Assembly: GCF_001263415.1 (NCBI RefSeq)
Contig: NZ_LGTE01000002.1
Coordinates: 1-64,000, forward strand
Direction of reading: 5' to 3'
Length of the DNA: 64,000 nucleotides
Source: Thermincola ferriacetica
GTDB lineage: Bacteria; Bacillota; Thermincolia; Thermincolales; Thermincolaceae
Positions 34,480-43,503 of the stretch are shown here, one piece after another; the stretch's first letter is position 1; the number at the start of each line of letters is the position of its first letter. The notes under the pieces were generated by a model. That model was not told where the DNA came from, did no database searches, and saw only the letters and a program-made list of their open reading frames with translations. The position numbers were made by a program, and so were the translations under genes.

Positions 34480-35081
34480 AACTTAAAGGCTTGAATATGA
34501 GTGAACGGGAAAAGACCACCCTGCTAATTGGCCTGTTTGCCGTGCTGATAGTTGCTTTTTACTTCTATATGTACCAGCCCACGGAAAGCCAGATAGCCGG
34601 GCTTAAGTCGGAATTGGCAGCCGTACAGGCCAAACTGAAAGCGGTGAAGGAGATAACCGGTAATCCGGGCGCCTTCGAAGCCCACATGGAGGCTAACAGG
34701 GCTGCAATTCAGACCATTGAAACCAAGCTGCCTTCAGGTGAAAACGCCACGGGGTTTATTCGGTCTGTTGAAGAAAAAGCCAAAGCCGCCAATATAAAGG
34801 TAATTGCCTTAAAACCGGGCGAAACTGTTGATAAAGGCCAGTACCTGGTTTACAAATATACGGTGGACATCAGGGGACAGTATCGTGATATTACCCGGTA
34901 CTGCGAATCCCTGGAAAAACTGCCCCGGTTGGTGAACATAACCGGCTGGAAGATGACCAAAGGCCAGGACAAGGCGCTCACAGCTACTCTGCTTTTGGAG
35001 ATATACAGCGCCAAGGGCCGGCCGCCTATACCTGAGGAGAAAATCCGGATACCTGACCAGGATAGGAATCCTTTTGTTTAG
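34476..35081 (+). CDS. pilO: Type IV pilus assembly protein PilO
   Basis: 201 residues: a short cytoplasmic start, one membrane helix (~17-33), a coiled coil (IAGLKSELAAVQAKLKAV) and a C-terminal domain. It forms the inner-membrane alignment complex with PilN. No PilP or secretin PilQ follows, as expected for an organism without a standard outer membrane. Confidence 0.9.
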   Translation: MKLKGLNMSEREKTTLLIGLFAVLIVAFYFYMYQPTESQIAGLKSELAAVQAKLKAVKEITGNPGAFEAHMEANRAAIQTIETKLPSGENATGFIRSVEEKAKAANIKVIALKPGETVDKGQYLVYKYTVDIRGQYRDITRYCESLEKLPRLVNITGWKMTKGQDKALTATLLLEIYSAKGRPPIPEEKIRIPDQDRNPFV

Positions 35082-35134
35082 TCTGGATAATATTTTTTGC
35101 CGGAAAGAACTTTTGGGCATATTTTGTCCTGTCG

Positions 35135-35164
35135 TTGACAAATGGGAACTTGAACCTTCATAAT
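35135..35164 (+). promoter_or_regulatory. aroC promoter
   Basis: TTGACA at 35135-35140 and CATAAT at 35159-35164, an 18-bp spacer, just upstream of a terminator-like hairpin. Confidence 0.75.
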
Positions 35165-35213
35165 ATAGTAAATAACACCTGTAAAATGCCGGGGTTATTT
35201 ACTATATTTTTTT
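35165..35213 (+). terminator. Terminator/attenuator in aroC leader
   Basis: ATAGTAAATAAC (35165-35176) pairs perfectly with GTTATTTACTAT (35194-35205), followed by ATTTTTTT. It starts about where the aroC transcript should begin and ends before the GAGGTGA ribosome site. It could end the pil operon, attenuate aroCKB, or both. Confidence 0.8.
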
Positions 35214-35226
35214 CGAGGTGAGATAT

Positions 35227-36381
35227 TTGTTGAGGTTTTTAAATGCCGGGGAATCACACGGGCCTGCCCTGACGGCTATTGTCGAGGGTATGCCTGCCGG
35301 GGTGCCTGTTACCGAGGAATACATAAATACTCAGTTAGCGCGCCGTCAGATGGGATACGGCCGGGGCGGACGCATGAAGATTGAAAGGGACCAGGTGGAA
35401 TTTACTGCCGGGGTGCGGGGTGGTTTCACCCTCGGAACCCCTATTTGTTTGGTGATCAGGAACCGTGACTATGCCAATTGGGAAAAAATCATGACTCCTT
35501 CTCCATCGGCTGATTTGGACGAAATGGTGGTTACGAGGCCGCGCCCGGGTCATGCCGATCTGGCCGGCGCCATCAAGTATAACCACGCCGACATTCGCAA
35601 TGTGCTGGAAAGGGCCAGCGCGAGGGAAACCGCCACACGGGTAGCCGTTGGAGCTTTAGGTCGGCGGCTTCTGGAAATGTTTGGCATCCAGATTTTCGGT
35701 CACGTAGTGCAGATTGGTTCGGTGCGGGCTGTTATCCCCCCATCCTATGAGGAAGTCCGGCGGTTGGCTGCGGCGTCGGAATTGTTTTGTGCCGACCCTG
35801 AGGCTGAGCAGGCTATGAAAACGGAAATTGATGCGTCTAAAGAAGCAGGCGATTCCCTGGGCGGCATATTTGAGGTTGTGGTAACCAACCTGCCGGTCGG
35901 TTTAGGGAGTTTCGTCCAGTGGGACCGTAAGCTGGACGGGCGCCTGGCCCAGGCGGTAATGAGCATCCAGGCTGTCAAAGGCGTAGAAATCGGCATGGGT
36001 TTCCGGGCGGCCACTTTACCTGGTTCACAAGTTCATGATGAAATATTTTACGACTCTGGCGGCTTCTACCGTTGTACCAACCGGGCCGGCGGGCTGGAAG
36101 GCGGTATTACCAACGGGGAACCATTGGTGATCAGGGCAGCTATGAAACCGATCCCGACTTTGTATAAGCCTTTAAAAAGCGTTGATTTGGCGACCAAAGA
36201 ACCCTTTGCAGCATCGGTAGAACGGTCGGACACCTGTGCTGTGCCGGCGGCTGCCGTTGTGGCCGAAGCGGCTGTGGCCTTTGAACTGGCCAGGGCCATG
36301 ATAGAGAAATTTGGCGGGGACAGCCTGGCGGAAATGCAGCGGAATTATGAAGCCTACGTGGCCTATGTAAGGCAGGTGTAA
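35227..36381 (+). CDS. aroC: Chorismate synthase
   Basis: FMN-dependent conversion of EPSP to chorismate. 384 residues with [53 protein letters not shown] and [12 protein letters not shown]. Starts at GTG 35218, TTG 35227 and TTG 35230 are possible; 35227 gives the usual MLRFL N-terminus and suits GAGGTGA. First gene of aroC-aroK-aroB. Chorismate also feeds the menaquinone genes. Confidence 0.96.
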   Translation: MLRFLNAGESHGPALTAIVEGMPAGVPVTEEYINTQLARRQMGYGRGGRMKIERDQVEFTAGVRGGFTLGTPICLVIRNRDYANWEKIMTPSPSADLDEMVVTRPRPGHADLAGAIKYNHADIRNVLERASARETATRVAVGALGRRLLEMFGIQIFGHVVQIGSVRAVIPPSYEEVRRLAAASELFCADPEAEQAMKTEIDASKEAGDSLGGIFEVVVTNLPVGLGSFVQWDRKLDGRLAQAVMSIQAVKGVEIGMGFRAATLPGSQVHDEIFYDSGGFYRCTNRAGGLEGGITNGEPLVIRAAMKPIPTLYKPLKSVDLATKEPFAASVERSDTCAVPAAAVVAEAAVAFELARAMIEKFGGDSLAEMQRNYEAYVAYVRQV

Positions 36382-36385
36382 ATCA

Positions 36386-36895
36386 TTGAATATTGTTTTA
36401 ATTGGTTTTATGGGGACGGGAAAATCAACCATCGGACGGAAACTGGCGGCCAAACTGGGTATGGAGTTTTATGACACGGACCAGGATATAGAAGAAGTAA
36501 CGGGCATGACGATTCCCCAGCTTTTTAAAAAACACGGTGAAATACGGTTCCGTTCCGAAGAAGCGGCTGCGGTGAAAAGGGCAATGCGGAAAGACGGCCG
36601 GGTAATTGCCACCGGGGGCGGCGTGGTGCTGAACCCTGATAATGTGGCGGTGCTGAAGCAAAACAGCTTCATGGTATGCCTTACCGCCGACAAAGACACT
36701 ATATACGAACGGGTGCGCCGTAAAAAGAACCGGCCGTTGCTACACGGCGATATGCAGAAAAATATTGAGCGGTTGTTAAAGGAACGGGAACCTTATTACC
36801 AGGTTGCTGACATTTATATAGATACTTCGGCATGTTCCGTGGAAGAAGTTGAGCAGCAGATAATAGAGGCATTTAAAGCCGGACAGGAAAGGTAG
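36386..36895 (+). CDS. aroK: Shikimate kinase
   Basis: ATP-dependent phosphorylation of shikimate. 169 residues with Walker A GFMGTGKST, DTDQDIEEVTG (Mg/shikimate Asp), FRSEEAAA, TGGGVVL and the RKKNRPLL lid. TTG start with GGCAGGTG upstream; 4 bases after aroC. Confidence 0.96.
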   Translation: MNIVLIGFMGTGKSTIGRKLAAKLGMEFYDTDQDIEEVTGMTIPQLFKKHGEIRFRSEEAAAVKRAMRKDGRVIATGGGVVLNPDNVAVLKQNSFMVCLTADKDTIYERVRRKKNRPLLHGDMQKNIERLLKEREPYYQVADIYIDTSACSVEEVEQQIIEAFKAGQER

Positions 36896-36904
36896 GAAGG
36901 TAAC

Positions 36905-37993
36905 ATGGAAGGGAACGAAAGTTTAGAAGAAGTACGGGTGGAGTTGGGTGAAAACAGCTACTCCATAATTATCGGCAATGATATTCTTTCCGGGCTGGGA
37001 GCCGCACTGAAAGAGCTGCCTATCGGGGAGAAAATTATGGTTGTTACCAATCCCACAGTGCAGGAGCTGTATGGTGACATTACCATACGCAGTCTGGAAA
37101 ATGCCGGCTTTCAGGTCGTCATGGGTATAGTGCCTGATGGGGAACAGTATAAGTCCATGGCCAGCGCCCAGGCGCTTTACGATACGGCCTTTGCAGCCGG
37201 GTTAGACAGAAAATCAGCCGTATTGGCGTTGGGTGGCGGCGTCATCGGAGATTTGGCCGGGTTTGTAGCGGCTACCTACATGAGGGGTGTCCCCTTTGTT
37301 CAGGTGCCTACTACCCTGTTGGCCCAGGTGGACAGCAGTGTAGGGGGGAAGGTAGCAGTAAATCATCCGAAGGGTAAAAATATTATTGGTTCTTTTTATC
37401 AGCCCAAACTGGTTTATGCCGATATCAATACCCTGCGTACGCTGGATGAACGGCAGTTCAGGGCGGGAATGGCAGAGGTAATAAAATACGGCGTTATCTG
37501 GGATGCCGGATTTTTTTCTTATCTTGAGGAGAATCTGCATAAAATTAAAGGGATGCAAAATGAAACCCTGGTTAAGATAGTCAGGCGGTCATGTGAAATT
37601 AAGGCGCACGTGGTAGAACAGGATGAAAAGGAATCAGGGATCAGGGCCATTCTTAACTACGGTCACACCTTTGGCCACGCCATTGAAGCGCTGACAAATT
37701 ACAGTGTTTTTGTGCACGGGGAAGCAGTGGCCATCGGTATGGTCACAGCCAACCGCCTGGCGCAGAGGATTGGCCTTTTATCTCAGGCTGACTTGGACAG
37801 AATAGGTCTTCTGATTGCAAAGACCGGGCTGCCTGTTGATTGCGGGAACATAAATAAGCAGGCCATGCTCAGGAAAATGTATTTTGATAAAAAAGTCCAG
37901 TCCGGCCGGATAAAATATATCCTGCCGGAAAAAATAGGCAGGGTTAGAATAACCGACGCTGTTGACGAGAGTGATGTGCTGGCTGTCCTATGA
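36905..37993 (+). CDS. aroB: 3-dehydroquinate synthase
   Basis: Zn/NAD-dependent cyclisation of DAHP to 3-dehydroquinate. 362 residues with GGGVIGDLAGFVAATYMRGVPFVQVPTTLLAQVDSSVGGK-type core and NYGHTFGHAIE metal-binding histidines. ATG with GGAAGG. Ends the aroCKB operon. Confidence 0.97.
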   Translation: MEGNESLEEVRVELGENSYSIIIGNDILSGLGAALKELPIGEKIMVVTNPTVQELYGDITIRSLENAGFQVVMGIVPDGEQYKSMASAQALYDTAFAAGLDRKSAVLALGGGVIGDLAGFVAATYMRGVPFVQVPTTLLAQVDSSVGGKVAVNHPKGKNIIGSFYQPKLVYADINTLRTLDERQFRAGMAEVIKYGVIWDAGFFSYLEENLHKIKGMQNETLVKIVRRSCEIKAHVVEQDEKESGIRAILNYGHTFGHAIEALTNYSVFVHGEAVAIGMVTANRLAQRIGLLSQADLDRIGLLIAKTGLPVDCGNINKQAMLRKMYFDKKVQSGRIKYILPEKIGRVRITDAVDESDVLAVL

Positions 37994-38080
37994 CCAGGAT
38001 GGGTTTATGAGACACGGGCAGGAATATATATGACCTGTATGGCAAAAAATAGTTAGTACTAATAATGTGGAGGTGTTTCC

Positions 38081-39502
38081 GTGCTTTCCAGGGATGATTT
38101 GCAGGATGTACTGCGGCAGGCGATAGCCAACGGCGGGGATTTCGCCGACATTTTTATCGAACGGAAAAAGACTACCGGTATCGGCTGTGAAGATGACAAA
38201 ATAGAAAGGATTAATTCCGGGATTGACGTAGGGGCCGGTATCAGGGTAATTTCAGGTGAAGCGACGGCTTACGCTTACACCAATGACATCAGCAGGGAAG
38301 GGCTGATGAAGGCCGCAAAAATCGTCAGCCACGCAGCCGGTGAAAATAAAAGGGATATTACCTTTAATCTGACAGAGGTTAAACCGGTGGTGGATTTTGA
38401 ATTCCAAAAGGTGCCGGATACGGTTCCCACTGATGACAAGGTGGCGTTGGTTTTGCAGGCCAATAAAACGGCCCGGGAGTACGATAAGCGCATCAAACAG
38501 GTAGCCGTGGGTGTAGGTGACGTTATGCAGCAGGTTACCATTGCCAATACTTTAGGAAACTACGTGGAAGATGAACGGGTCCGTACCCGGTTTATGATAA
38601 ATACAGTCGGCGCCAGCGAAGGTGTAATTCAAACGGGTTATAATGCTGTCGGCGGTCTGGTAGGGTATGAGCTCTTTGACGAATTTAACCCCGAGGATGT
38701 AGCTCGTGAGGCAGCCGGTCGCGCCATTAAGATGTTGGAGGCCCAACCGGCTCCTGCCGGGAAGATGCCGGTGGTAATGGCCGCAGAAGCAGGGGGAACG
38801 ATGGTACACGAAGCCTGCGGACATGGCTTGGAAGCCGATTTGGTGCAAAAGAGGCTTTCGGTGTATGCCAATAAGAAAGGTGAACAGGTAGCTGCCGACA
38901 TCGTTACAGTAATTGATGATGCCACGATAAAAAATAAGTATGGTTCCTTCCGGTTTGACGATGAAGGGGAAAGAGGGCAGAAAACGGTTCTTATCAAGGA
39001 TGGGGAACTGGTCGAATACATGTATGACCGGCTGACGGCCATGAAAGAAAAAAGGGAATCCACGGGCAACGGAAGGCGGGAATCTTACCAGGATAAACCA
39101 ATTCCCCGTATGACCAATACCTATATTGCACCGGGAAAAGATGACCCGGAGAAAATCATTAAAAGTATTGAAAACGGTTTGCTGGTCAAGAAGATGGGCG
39201 GCGGTCAGGTCAACACTACCAACGGCGATTTTGTCTTTGATGTGGCCGAGGGTTACCTAATCCGTGACGGCCAGGTAGTTGCACCGGTGCGCGGCGCCAC
39301 TTTGACGGGCAACGGGCCGGAAGTGCTTAAAATCGTTGATATGGTTGGTAATGACTTGGGTTATACCATCGGGACATGCGGGAAAGACGGCCAGGGCGTG
39401 CCAGTGTCTGATGCCCAGCCGACCATGCGGATCCCCGAAATCGTGGTCGGCGGTACAGGCGTATCCGACGGTCCCACAATCCGAAGGATCCGCAGAATAT
39501 GA
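38081..39502 (+). CDS. tldD: TldD-family metalloprotease
   Basis: 473 residues of the TldD/PmbA family, with the TldD zinc motif HEACGHGLEAD and a GTGVSDGPTIRRIRRI-type C-terminus. TldD works with TldE/PmbA to degrade unfolded peptides and mature some RiPPs. The PmbA partner candidate is about 4.6 kb downstream at 44092. GTG start with GGAGGTG. No RiPP precursor is seen nearby. Confidence 0.93.
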   Translation: MLSRDDLQDVLRQAIANGGDFADIFIERKKTTGIGCEDDKIERINSGIDVGAGIRVISGEATAYAYTNDISREGLMKAAKIVSHAAGENKRDITFNLTEVKPVVDFEFQKVPDTVPTDDKVALVLQANKTAREYDKRIKQVAVGVGDVMQQVTIANTLGNYVEDERVRTRFMINTVGASEGVIQTGYNAVGGLVGYELFDEFNPEDVAREAAGRAIKMLEAQPAPAGKMPVVMAAEAGGTMVHEACGHGLEADLVQKRLSVYANKKGEQVAADIVTVIDDATIKNKYGSFRFDDEGERGQKTVLIKDGELVEYMYDRLTAMKEKRESTGNGRRESYQDKPIPRMTNTYIAPGKDDPEKIIKSIENGLLVKKMGGGQVNTTNGDFVFDVAEGYLIRDGQVVAPVRGATLTGNGPEVLKIVDMVGNDLGYTIGTCGKDGQGVPVSDAQPTMRIPEIVVGGTGVSDGPTIRRIRRI

Positions 39503-39510
39503 ACAAGGGA

Positions 39511-39533
39511 CAGGGCTGCTTCAGGCAGCCCTG
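39511..39533 (+). terminator. Hairpin after tldD
   Basis: CAGGGCTGC pairs with GCAGCCCTG around TTCAG. No T run follows, so termination is likely but not certain. Confidence 0.6.
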
Positions 39534-39581
39534 ATGACTATCTGGACACGAAAAGAATTGATTCCTTCATGGGCGGGTATG

Positions 39582-39590
39582 TGGTATAAT
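39582..39590 (+). promoter_or_regulatory. rnhA extended -10 promoter
   Basis: TGGTATAAT, an extended -10, the same nonamer as before yqeG and asp23. A TTGATT lies at 39558, with a long spacer. Confidence 0.6.
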
Positions 39591-39625
39591 TGGTGGAAAA
39601 GAATAACAAAAAAGGCGGGGGTATT

Positions 39626-40066
39626 TTGAAAAAGGTTACCATATATACCGACGGGGCATGTTCAGGGAATCCTGGCCCCGGCGGCTGGGGAGCCATACTT
39701 TTGTATGGTGAAAAAAGCAAAGAAATATCGGGCTATGAACCGTCTACGACCAACAACCGCATGGAGTTGACGGCGGCCATCAAAGCCCTCCGAGCCTTAA
39801 AGGAACCGTGTGAGGTAGACCTTTACAGCGACAGCGCATATCTGGTCAATGCCTTTCAGCAGGACTGGTTGGGCAAATGGCAACAAAAGGGATGGGTGAA
39901 CAGCAAAAAAGAACCGGTAGAAAACCAGGACCTTTGGCAGGAACTCCTCAAGCTTACCAAAACCCATAAGGTAAAGTGGATAAAGGTGAAAGGACATGCC
40001 GACAATGAATTTAACAACCGGTGCGATGAATTGGCCAGGGGCGAAATAACAGCCCATCAAAATTGA
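39626..40066 (+). CDS. rnhA: Ribonuclease HI
   Basis: Degrades RNA in RNA-DNA hybrids. 146 residues with YTDGACSGNPGPGGWGAIL (first Asp), NNRMELTAAIKAL (Glu), YSDSAYLV (second Asp) and the basic protrusion WQQKGWVNSKKEPVENQDLW; the last Asp is in CDELAR. TTG 39626 follows GCGGGGG; a longer frame from 39590 overlaps the promoter and is less likely. Confidence 0.95.
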   Translation: MKKVTIYTDGACSGNPGPGGWGAILLYGEKSKEISGYEPSTTNNRMELTAAIKALRALKEPCEVDLYSDSAYLVNAFQQDWLGKWQQKGWVNSKKEPVENQDLWQELLKLTKTHKVKWIKVKGHADNEFNNRCDELARGEITAHQN

Positions 40067-40095
40067 CATATCGGGTAATCGGTGTTATTATTTGA

Positions 40096-40116
40096 ATATA
40101 CCCTATATAGGTATAT
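40096..40116 (+). promoter_or_regulatory. Palindromic operator candidate before fmdE
   Basis: ATATACC / GGTATAT with a 7-base spacer, 17 bases upstream of TATAAT (40133-40138). It occupies the -35 region, which would suit a repressor or activator site. Confidence 0.45.
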
Positions 40117-40163
40117 ACATAATGAAAGATGCTATAATACCATTTTTTAGGGGGTGATTACTC

Positions 40164-40700
40164 ATGTGCGTGGAAAAAACACCTTGGGAAAAAGCCGTAG
40201 AATTCCATGGACATGCCTGTCCCGGATTGGCCCTGGGGTTTCGGGCAGCGCAACTGGCTCTTCAAGAACTGGGCGTGGATAGGGATATTGATGAGGAACT
40301 TGTGGCCATTGTTGAGAACGACAGTTGTTCCATTGACGCGATTCAGTCTCTGACAGGATGTACTGTGGGGAAAGGCAATATGATCATGCGGAACAATGGT
40401 AAGCAGGTATTTACCATAGGAAAGAGGTCAGGGGGGCAGGCTGTCCGGGTGGCCTTAAAATTTGGCGTAATGCAGGGAAAAGGGGACAGGGAGGAACGAA
40501 TTAAAAAACTCCTGCACGGTCCCGCCGAGGAGTTATTTGATATCAGGAAGGTTGACCTGGAACTGCCCGGAAAGGCCATCATTTTTAATACTGTCCAGTG
40601 CAGCCGGTGCGGTGAAGGTGTTATGGAACCCAAAGCCCGGCTGAGGGACGGTAAACCTGTTTGTCCGGACTGTTTTAGTGAGTATACAAGAGGGTTTTAA
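40164..40700 (+). CDS. FmdE-like protein
   Basis: 178 residues of the FmdE family, named after a gene next to molybdenum formylmethanofuran dehydrogenase. The N-terminal domain has FHGHACPGLALGFRAA and the conserved ENDSCSIDAIQSLTGCTVGKGN; the C-terminus has a CSRCGE...CPDCF zinc ribbon. No Mo/W enzyme gene is adjacent. Biochemical function is not established. AGGGGGTGA supports ATG. Confidence 0.88.
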   Translation: MCVEKTPWEKAVEFHGHACPGLALGFRAAQLALQELGVDRDIDEELVAIVENDSCSIDAIQSLTGCTVGKGNMIMRNNGKQVFTIGKRSGGQAVRVALKFGVMQGKGDREERIKKLLHGPAEELFDIRKVDLELPGKAIIFNTVQCSRCGEGVMEPKARLRDGKPVCPDCFSEYTRGF

Positions 40701-40724
40701 CCTACGCATATCCCCGCCCCCTTT

Positions 40725-41327
40725 TTATTCCCGCCAGGGAGTTTCAAATCTGTGATTGACAACACCCCAGTCGATATTTTTCATGAATGCGTCAATATAA
40801 GGAGCTCGTTTAGCTCCATAATCTATAAAATAAGCGTGTTCATAAACATCGATAATCAGCACAGGAGCCGAACTTTGAATTACGCCGACATTATGAGCAT
40901 CCAGAAGGAAGTTATGCAATCTTTTATCCCGGAAATCATAAGCCAGCACAACCCATCCGCGGGATGAAGCGGCGGCCGCTTTAAAATCTTCCTCCCATTT
41001 TTCAATGGAGCCGAAATTATGTATAATTGCATTTCTGATTTTTCCGATCGGCGGGCCTCCATCTCCGCCCAAGTTGTTAAAATACAGTTCATGGAGGACC
41101 ACTCCGTTAAGATTAAAGGTTTCTTCTACCTTTAATTCCCGAAATTCGGTATAGCGGGGGTTTTGATTTTCTCTCGACACCTGAGACAGTTTCCGCCGAA
41201 TTTCGTTAGTTGTTTTAACATAACCTTTATACAAAATTTCATAATGCTCAGTTATCTGTTTTGTAGAGATGCCATCAAGTTTTAACAACTCTGGTTTTAG
41301 TGGTTTGGCTATAATTTCTTTATGCAT
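40725..41327 (-). CDS. sodA: Fe/Mn superoxide dismutase
   Basis: 200 residues. Metal ligands are placed at His in QITEHYEILY, His in GVVLHELYFNN, and Asp/His in DVYEHAYFIDYG; GWVVLAYD precedes them. The sequence is divergent from classical SodA (HHK motif missing), as in several clostridia. Iron or manganese cannot be told apart here. It is the second - strand gene, convergent with fmdE, with GGAG upstream of ATG. Confidence 0.9.
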   Translation of the reverse strand: MHKEIIAKPLKPELLKLDGISTKQITEHYEILYKGYVKTTNEIRRKLSQVSRENQNPRYTEFRELKVEETFNLNGVVLHELYFNNLGGDGGPPIGKIRNAIIHNFGSIEKWEEDFKAAAASSRGWVVLAYDFRDKRLHNFLLDAHNVGVIQSSAPVLIIDVYEHAYFIDYGAKRAPYIDAFMKNIDWGVVNHRFETPWRE

Positions 41328-41385
41328 TCAATCCGGTCTCCTTACAATGAATTTGATATATAATGAACTTTGATATTTGGGAGAG

Positions 41386-41414
41386 GAGCTAGGGCAACAA
41401 ACCTAGCTCTTTTT
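41386..41414 (+). terminator. Orphan intrinsic terminator
   Basis: GAGCTAGG pairs with CCTAGCTC, followed by TTTTT, reading on the + strand. No + strand gene lies between fmdE (ends 40700) and here, because sod is on the other strand. It may end read-through from fmdE antisense to sod, or a short RNA. Confidence 0.75.
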
Positions 41415-41614
41415 GATGCCATAGTCCTCTACATGATACGTGATACTTATTGTTTTTTTTGCAATGCGTCTATTTTAGGATATGAGCTAGTAATAGCAAA
41501 GGTGACATAACAAATCTTCAACTGGGGAGCAGGGTTGTAATGACAAACAATTTTCATTTATAATTGTTATATCTTGGGTTTACAAAGAGGTGAGGGGTTC
41601 TGCCGGCCGGAGGC

Positions 41615-42433
41615 TTGGAAAGGCATATAAAGAAAATATTGATTATTACCGGGCACCTGGTTTTCATTCGGTTTTTGGCGGAAGTCCTGACCGGTGTCCT
41701 TATTAAAGGACTGGCCGGGGTCATTCCGGAGGACTTGCAGCTTCCCGCGTACCGGTTATATTTTGCCGGTTCCCTGCTGGCGGTGGGCGTTGTTTACGGT
41801 TCTAAGCTGCTGGGATTTGAAATAGCCGGTTTTTTTGCCCACCGGGCGGCCTGGGGCAGACTTTTTTCAGGTATGTTGGCGGCCTTTGGGTCTGTAGCCG
41901 CCATCATACTGTTATCGGTTTGGTTAGGTACTTATAATATTTCCGTTGGCCGGTTGACTTTTAAACCGGGCCAGATGATGTTTTTTTTCGGCCTTTTCAT
42001 ACTGGTAGCCTTTGCAGAAGAATTGCTCCACCGGGGGATAATTTTTCGCTTGACAGAAAAGCACTATTCCGGGAGTACAGCCATAATATTATCAGCTTTG
42101 ACTTTTTCCCTCATGCACCTTTTCAATAAAGGTATAACTCTCTTAGCATTTCTCAACATCTTTTTAGTTGGCTTATTAATGGCCGAAAAGGCAGCCGGGA
42201 CAGGCAGTCTTTGGTGGCCCGTCGGTTTTCATTTTGCATGGAACGCTATGGAAGGTCTTGGCTTTTCTCTTCCGGTGAGCGGTTTGGCAGTACCCGGTAT
42301 ATTGAATGTGGTACCGGAGCGCAGTGTTATAAAAAGCCCCTTTTGGGGCGCCGAGTTCGGGCCGGAGGGCAGTATTGTCACCACTGCAGTGGCAGTAATT
42401 ATTTTAATGTTCCGTAACATACGTAAGGGGTAA
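41615..42433 (+). CDS. CPBP-family intramembrane metalloprotease
   Basis: 272 residues with about 7-8 membrane helices and the three Abi/CPBP motifs: EELLHRG (EExxxR), FSLMHLF (FxxxH) and FHFAWNA (HxxxN/B). Such proteins cleave prenylated or membrane peptides, or act in bacteriocin immunity. The TTG at 41615 sits only one base after GGAGG; GAGGTGAGG is further upstream, so the start is uncertain. Confidence 0.85.
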   Translation: MERHIKKILIITGHLVFIRFLAEVLTGVLIKGLAGVIPEDLQLPAYRLYFAGSLLAVGVVYGSKLLGFEIAGFFAHRAAWGRLFSGMLAAFGSVAAIILLSVWLGTYNISVGRLTFKPGQMMFFFGLFILVAFAEELLHRGIIFRLTEKHYSGSTAIILSALTFSLMHLFNKGITLLAFLNIFLVGLLMAEKAAGTGSLWWPVGFHFAWNAMEGLGFSLPVSGLAVPGILNVVPERSVIKSPFWGAEFGPEGSIVTTAVAVIILMFRNIRKG

Positions 42434-42504
42434 TAAATTCTGTTCTTTTTAAGTACATTTTTTCATAGGCTATCTAGAAGATGTGGAGATTGGGAGGGTG
42501 GGGC

Positions 42505-43281
42505 ATGCGTTGGAAAATTGCCTTGGTGGTAGTGATCCTCGCTGTTGGTTTATATTTAATCCTTTCCCACGGCTTAACCGGAGATGAGCCTGAATTAACT
42601 GCGGGGAAAATGCCGGAAGAGATTCTGGCGGAAACTAAAAAGAAAGGGGCAGCTCTAGAAAGCTTTAAGTACCGTTCAACTGTTACCGCGGGAGAGCAGT
42701 TGACTGTTAACCTGAGAGGGACCGCGTCTCCGGCCAAGAAAGAAGAACTGCTGGAATTCAGTTGGGAGTCATCCCAGGGGTACGGGGAGTCGGCGGCTTA
42801 CATAAAAGACCAACGCATTTTTGTTTACCACCCCCTGAAGAACCTTTGGTTTAGGCCGGAAGAAGAGCCAGGCCTGAAGCAGTTGGTTGGAATACTGGGT
42901 AATCAACTGAGGTTGCTGAACCCGTACCGGAGTTTGGAACGGATAAACCTAGAAAAGGCCAGGGTAACCAATACGGGGACTGAGGTAATTGATGGCCGGG
43001 AAGCTACCGTCATTGAGGTGTTTCCGGGGGCAAAAGCCAATGAGTGGTTCGAAGGGGTATTGCCTCCCCAGCTTATTGGCGCGAAAGTGGCCGATGTCAA
43101 GCAGATTTACTGGATAGGAAACAAGGATTTATACATCTATAAATATATTTTAAGGGCCAAAATCAAAATCCTTGGACTGCAGTTATTGGACTTCCAGGTG
43201 CACAGCACTCTCCGGGATTTCCACAAAGCAAAAATTACCATTCCCGACAAATTGCGGAAAAAACTCTTTGCAGCCGGTTAA
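42505..43281 (+). CDS. LolA-like exported/membrane-anchored protein
   Basis: 258 residues with one N-terminal membrane anchor (WKIALVVVILAVGLYLIL), no lipobox Cys, then a beta-rich domain resembling LolA/LppX lipid-binding proteins (MPEEILAETKKKGAALESFKYRS; DGREATVIEV; YWIGNKDLYIYKY). It probably acts on the outer face of the membrane; the ligand is unknown. ATG 42505 follows GGGAGGGTGG. Confidence 0.7.
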   Translation: MRWKIALVVVILAVGLYLILSHGLTGDEPELTAGKMPEEILAETKKKGAALESFKYRSTVTAGEQLTVNLRGTASPAKKEELLEFSWESSQGYGESAAYIKDQRIFVYHPLKNLWFRPEEEPGLKQLVGILGNQLRLLNPYRSLERINLEKARVTNTGTEVIDGREATVIEVFPGAKANEWFEGVLPPQLIGAKVADVKQIYWIGNKDLYIYKYILRAKIKILGLQLLDFQVHSTLRDFHKAKITIPDKLRKKLFAAG

Positions 43282-43286
43282 TCTGT

Positions 43287-43347
43287 GCTGCACCGGTGGA
43301 ACAACCGTTGTTTTGTGGATGCCGCTGCACCGCTGAAACAACCGTTG
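43287..43347 (+). repeat. Two 24-bp direct repeats
   Basis: 43287-43310 and 43324-43347 match at 22 of 24 bases (GCTGCACCG.TG.AACAACCGTTG), period 37 bp. They mark the left edge of the structured non-coding region after the LolA-like gene. Confidence 0.8.
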
Positions 43348-43359
43348 CTCCGGGGCTAC

Positions 43360-43503
43360 GGGCAGAGACAGTGTAAACTCCGTTCGGTTGAAATCACTGA
43401 ACCCGGCCGAATCGTCGTCCGTGACTCACGGCCGGGTTTCCGGCGTCCGTGCCGGAAACAGTGATTTCAAGCCCTCACTGTCGTTAACACTGTCTATCTG
43501 CCC
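43360..43503. repeat. Multibranch inverted-repeat element
   Basis: A nested set of perfect stems. The outer one is GGGCAGA+GACAGTGT (43360-43374) with ACACTGTC+TCTGCCC (43487-43503, 2-base bulge). The second is TTGAAATCACTG (43388-43399) with CAGTGATTTCAA (43459-43470). Inside are two side-by-side hairpins: AACCCGGCCG (43400-43409)/CGGCCGGGTT (43429-43438), and TTTCCGGC (43437-43444)/GCCGGAAA (43451-43458). This could be a structured RNA, a palindromic mobile element or a recombination site. No coding frame is supported. Confidence 0.75.

Noticed and set aside
43483-43503. Integron attC-like site in the multibranch element
   Set aside because: A GTTAAC is present, but the RYYYAAC/GTTRRRY core pair and spacing are not, and there is no integrase gene or cassette array.
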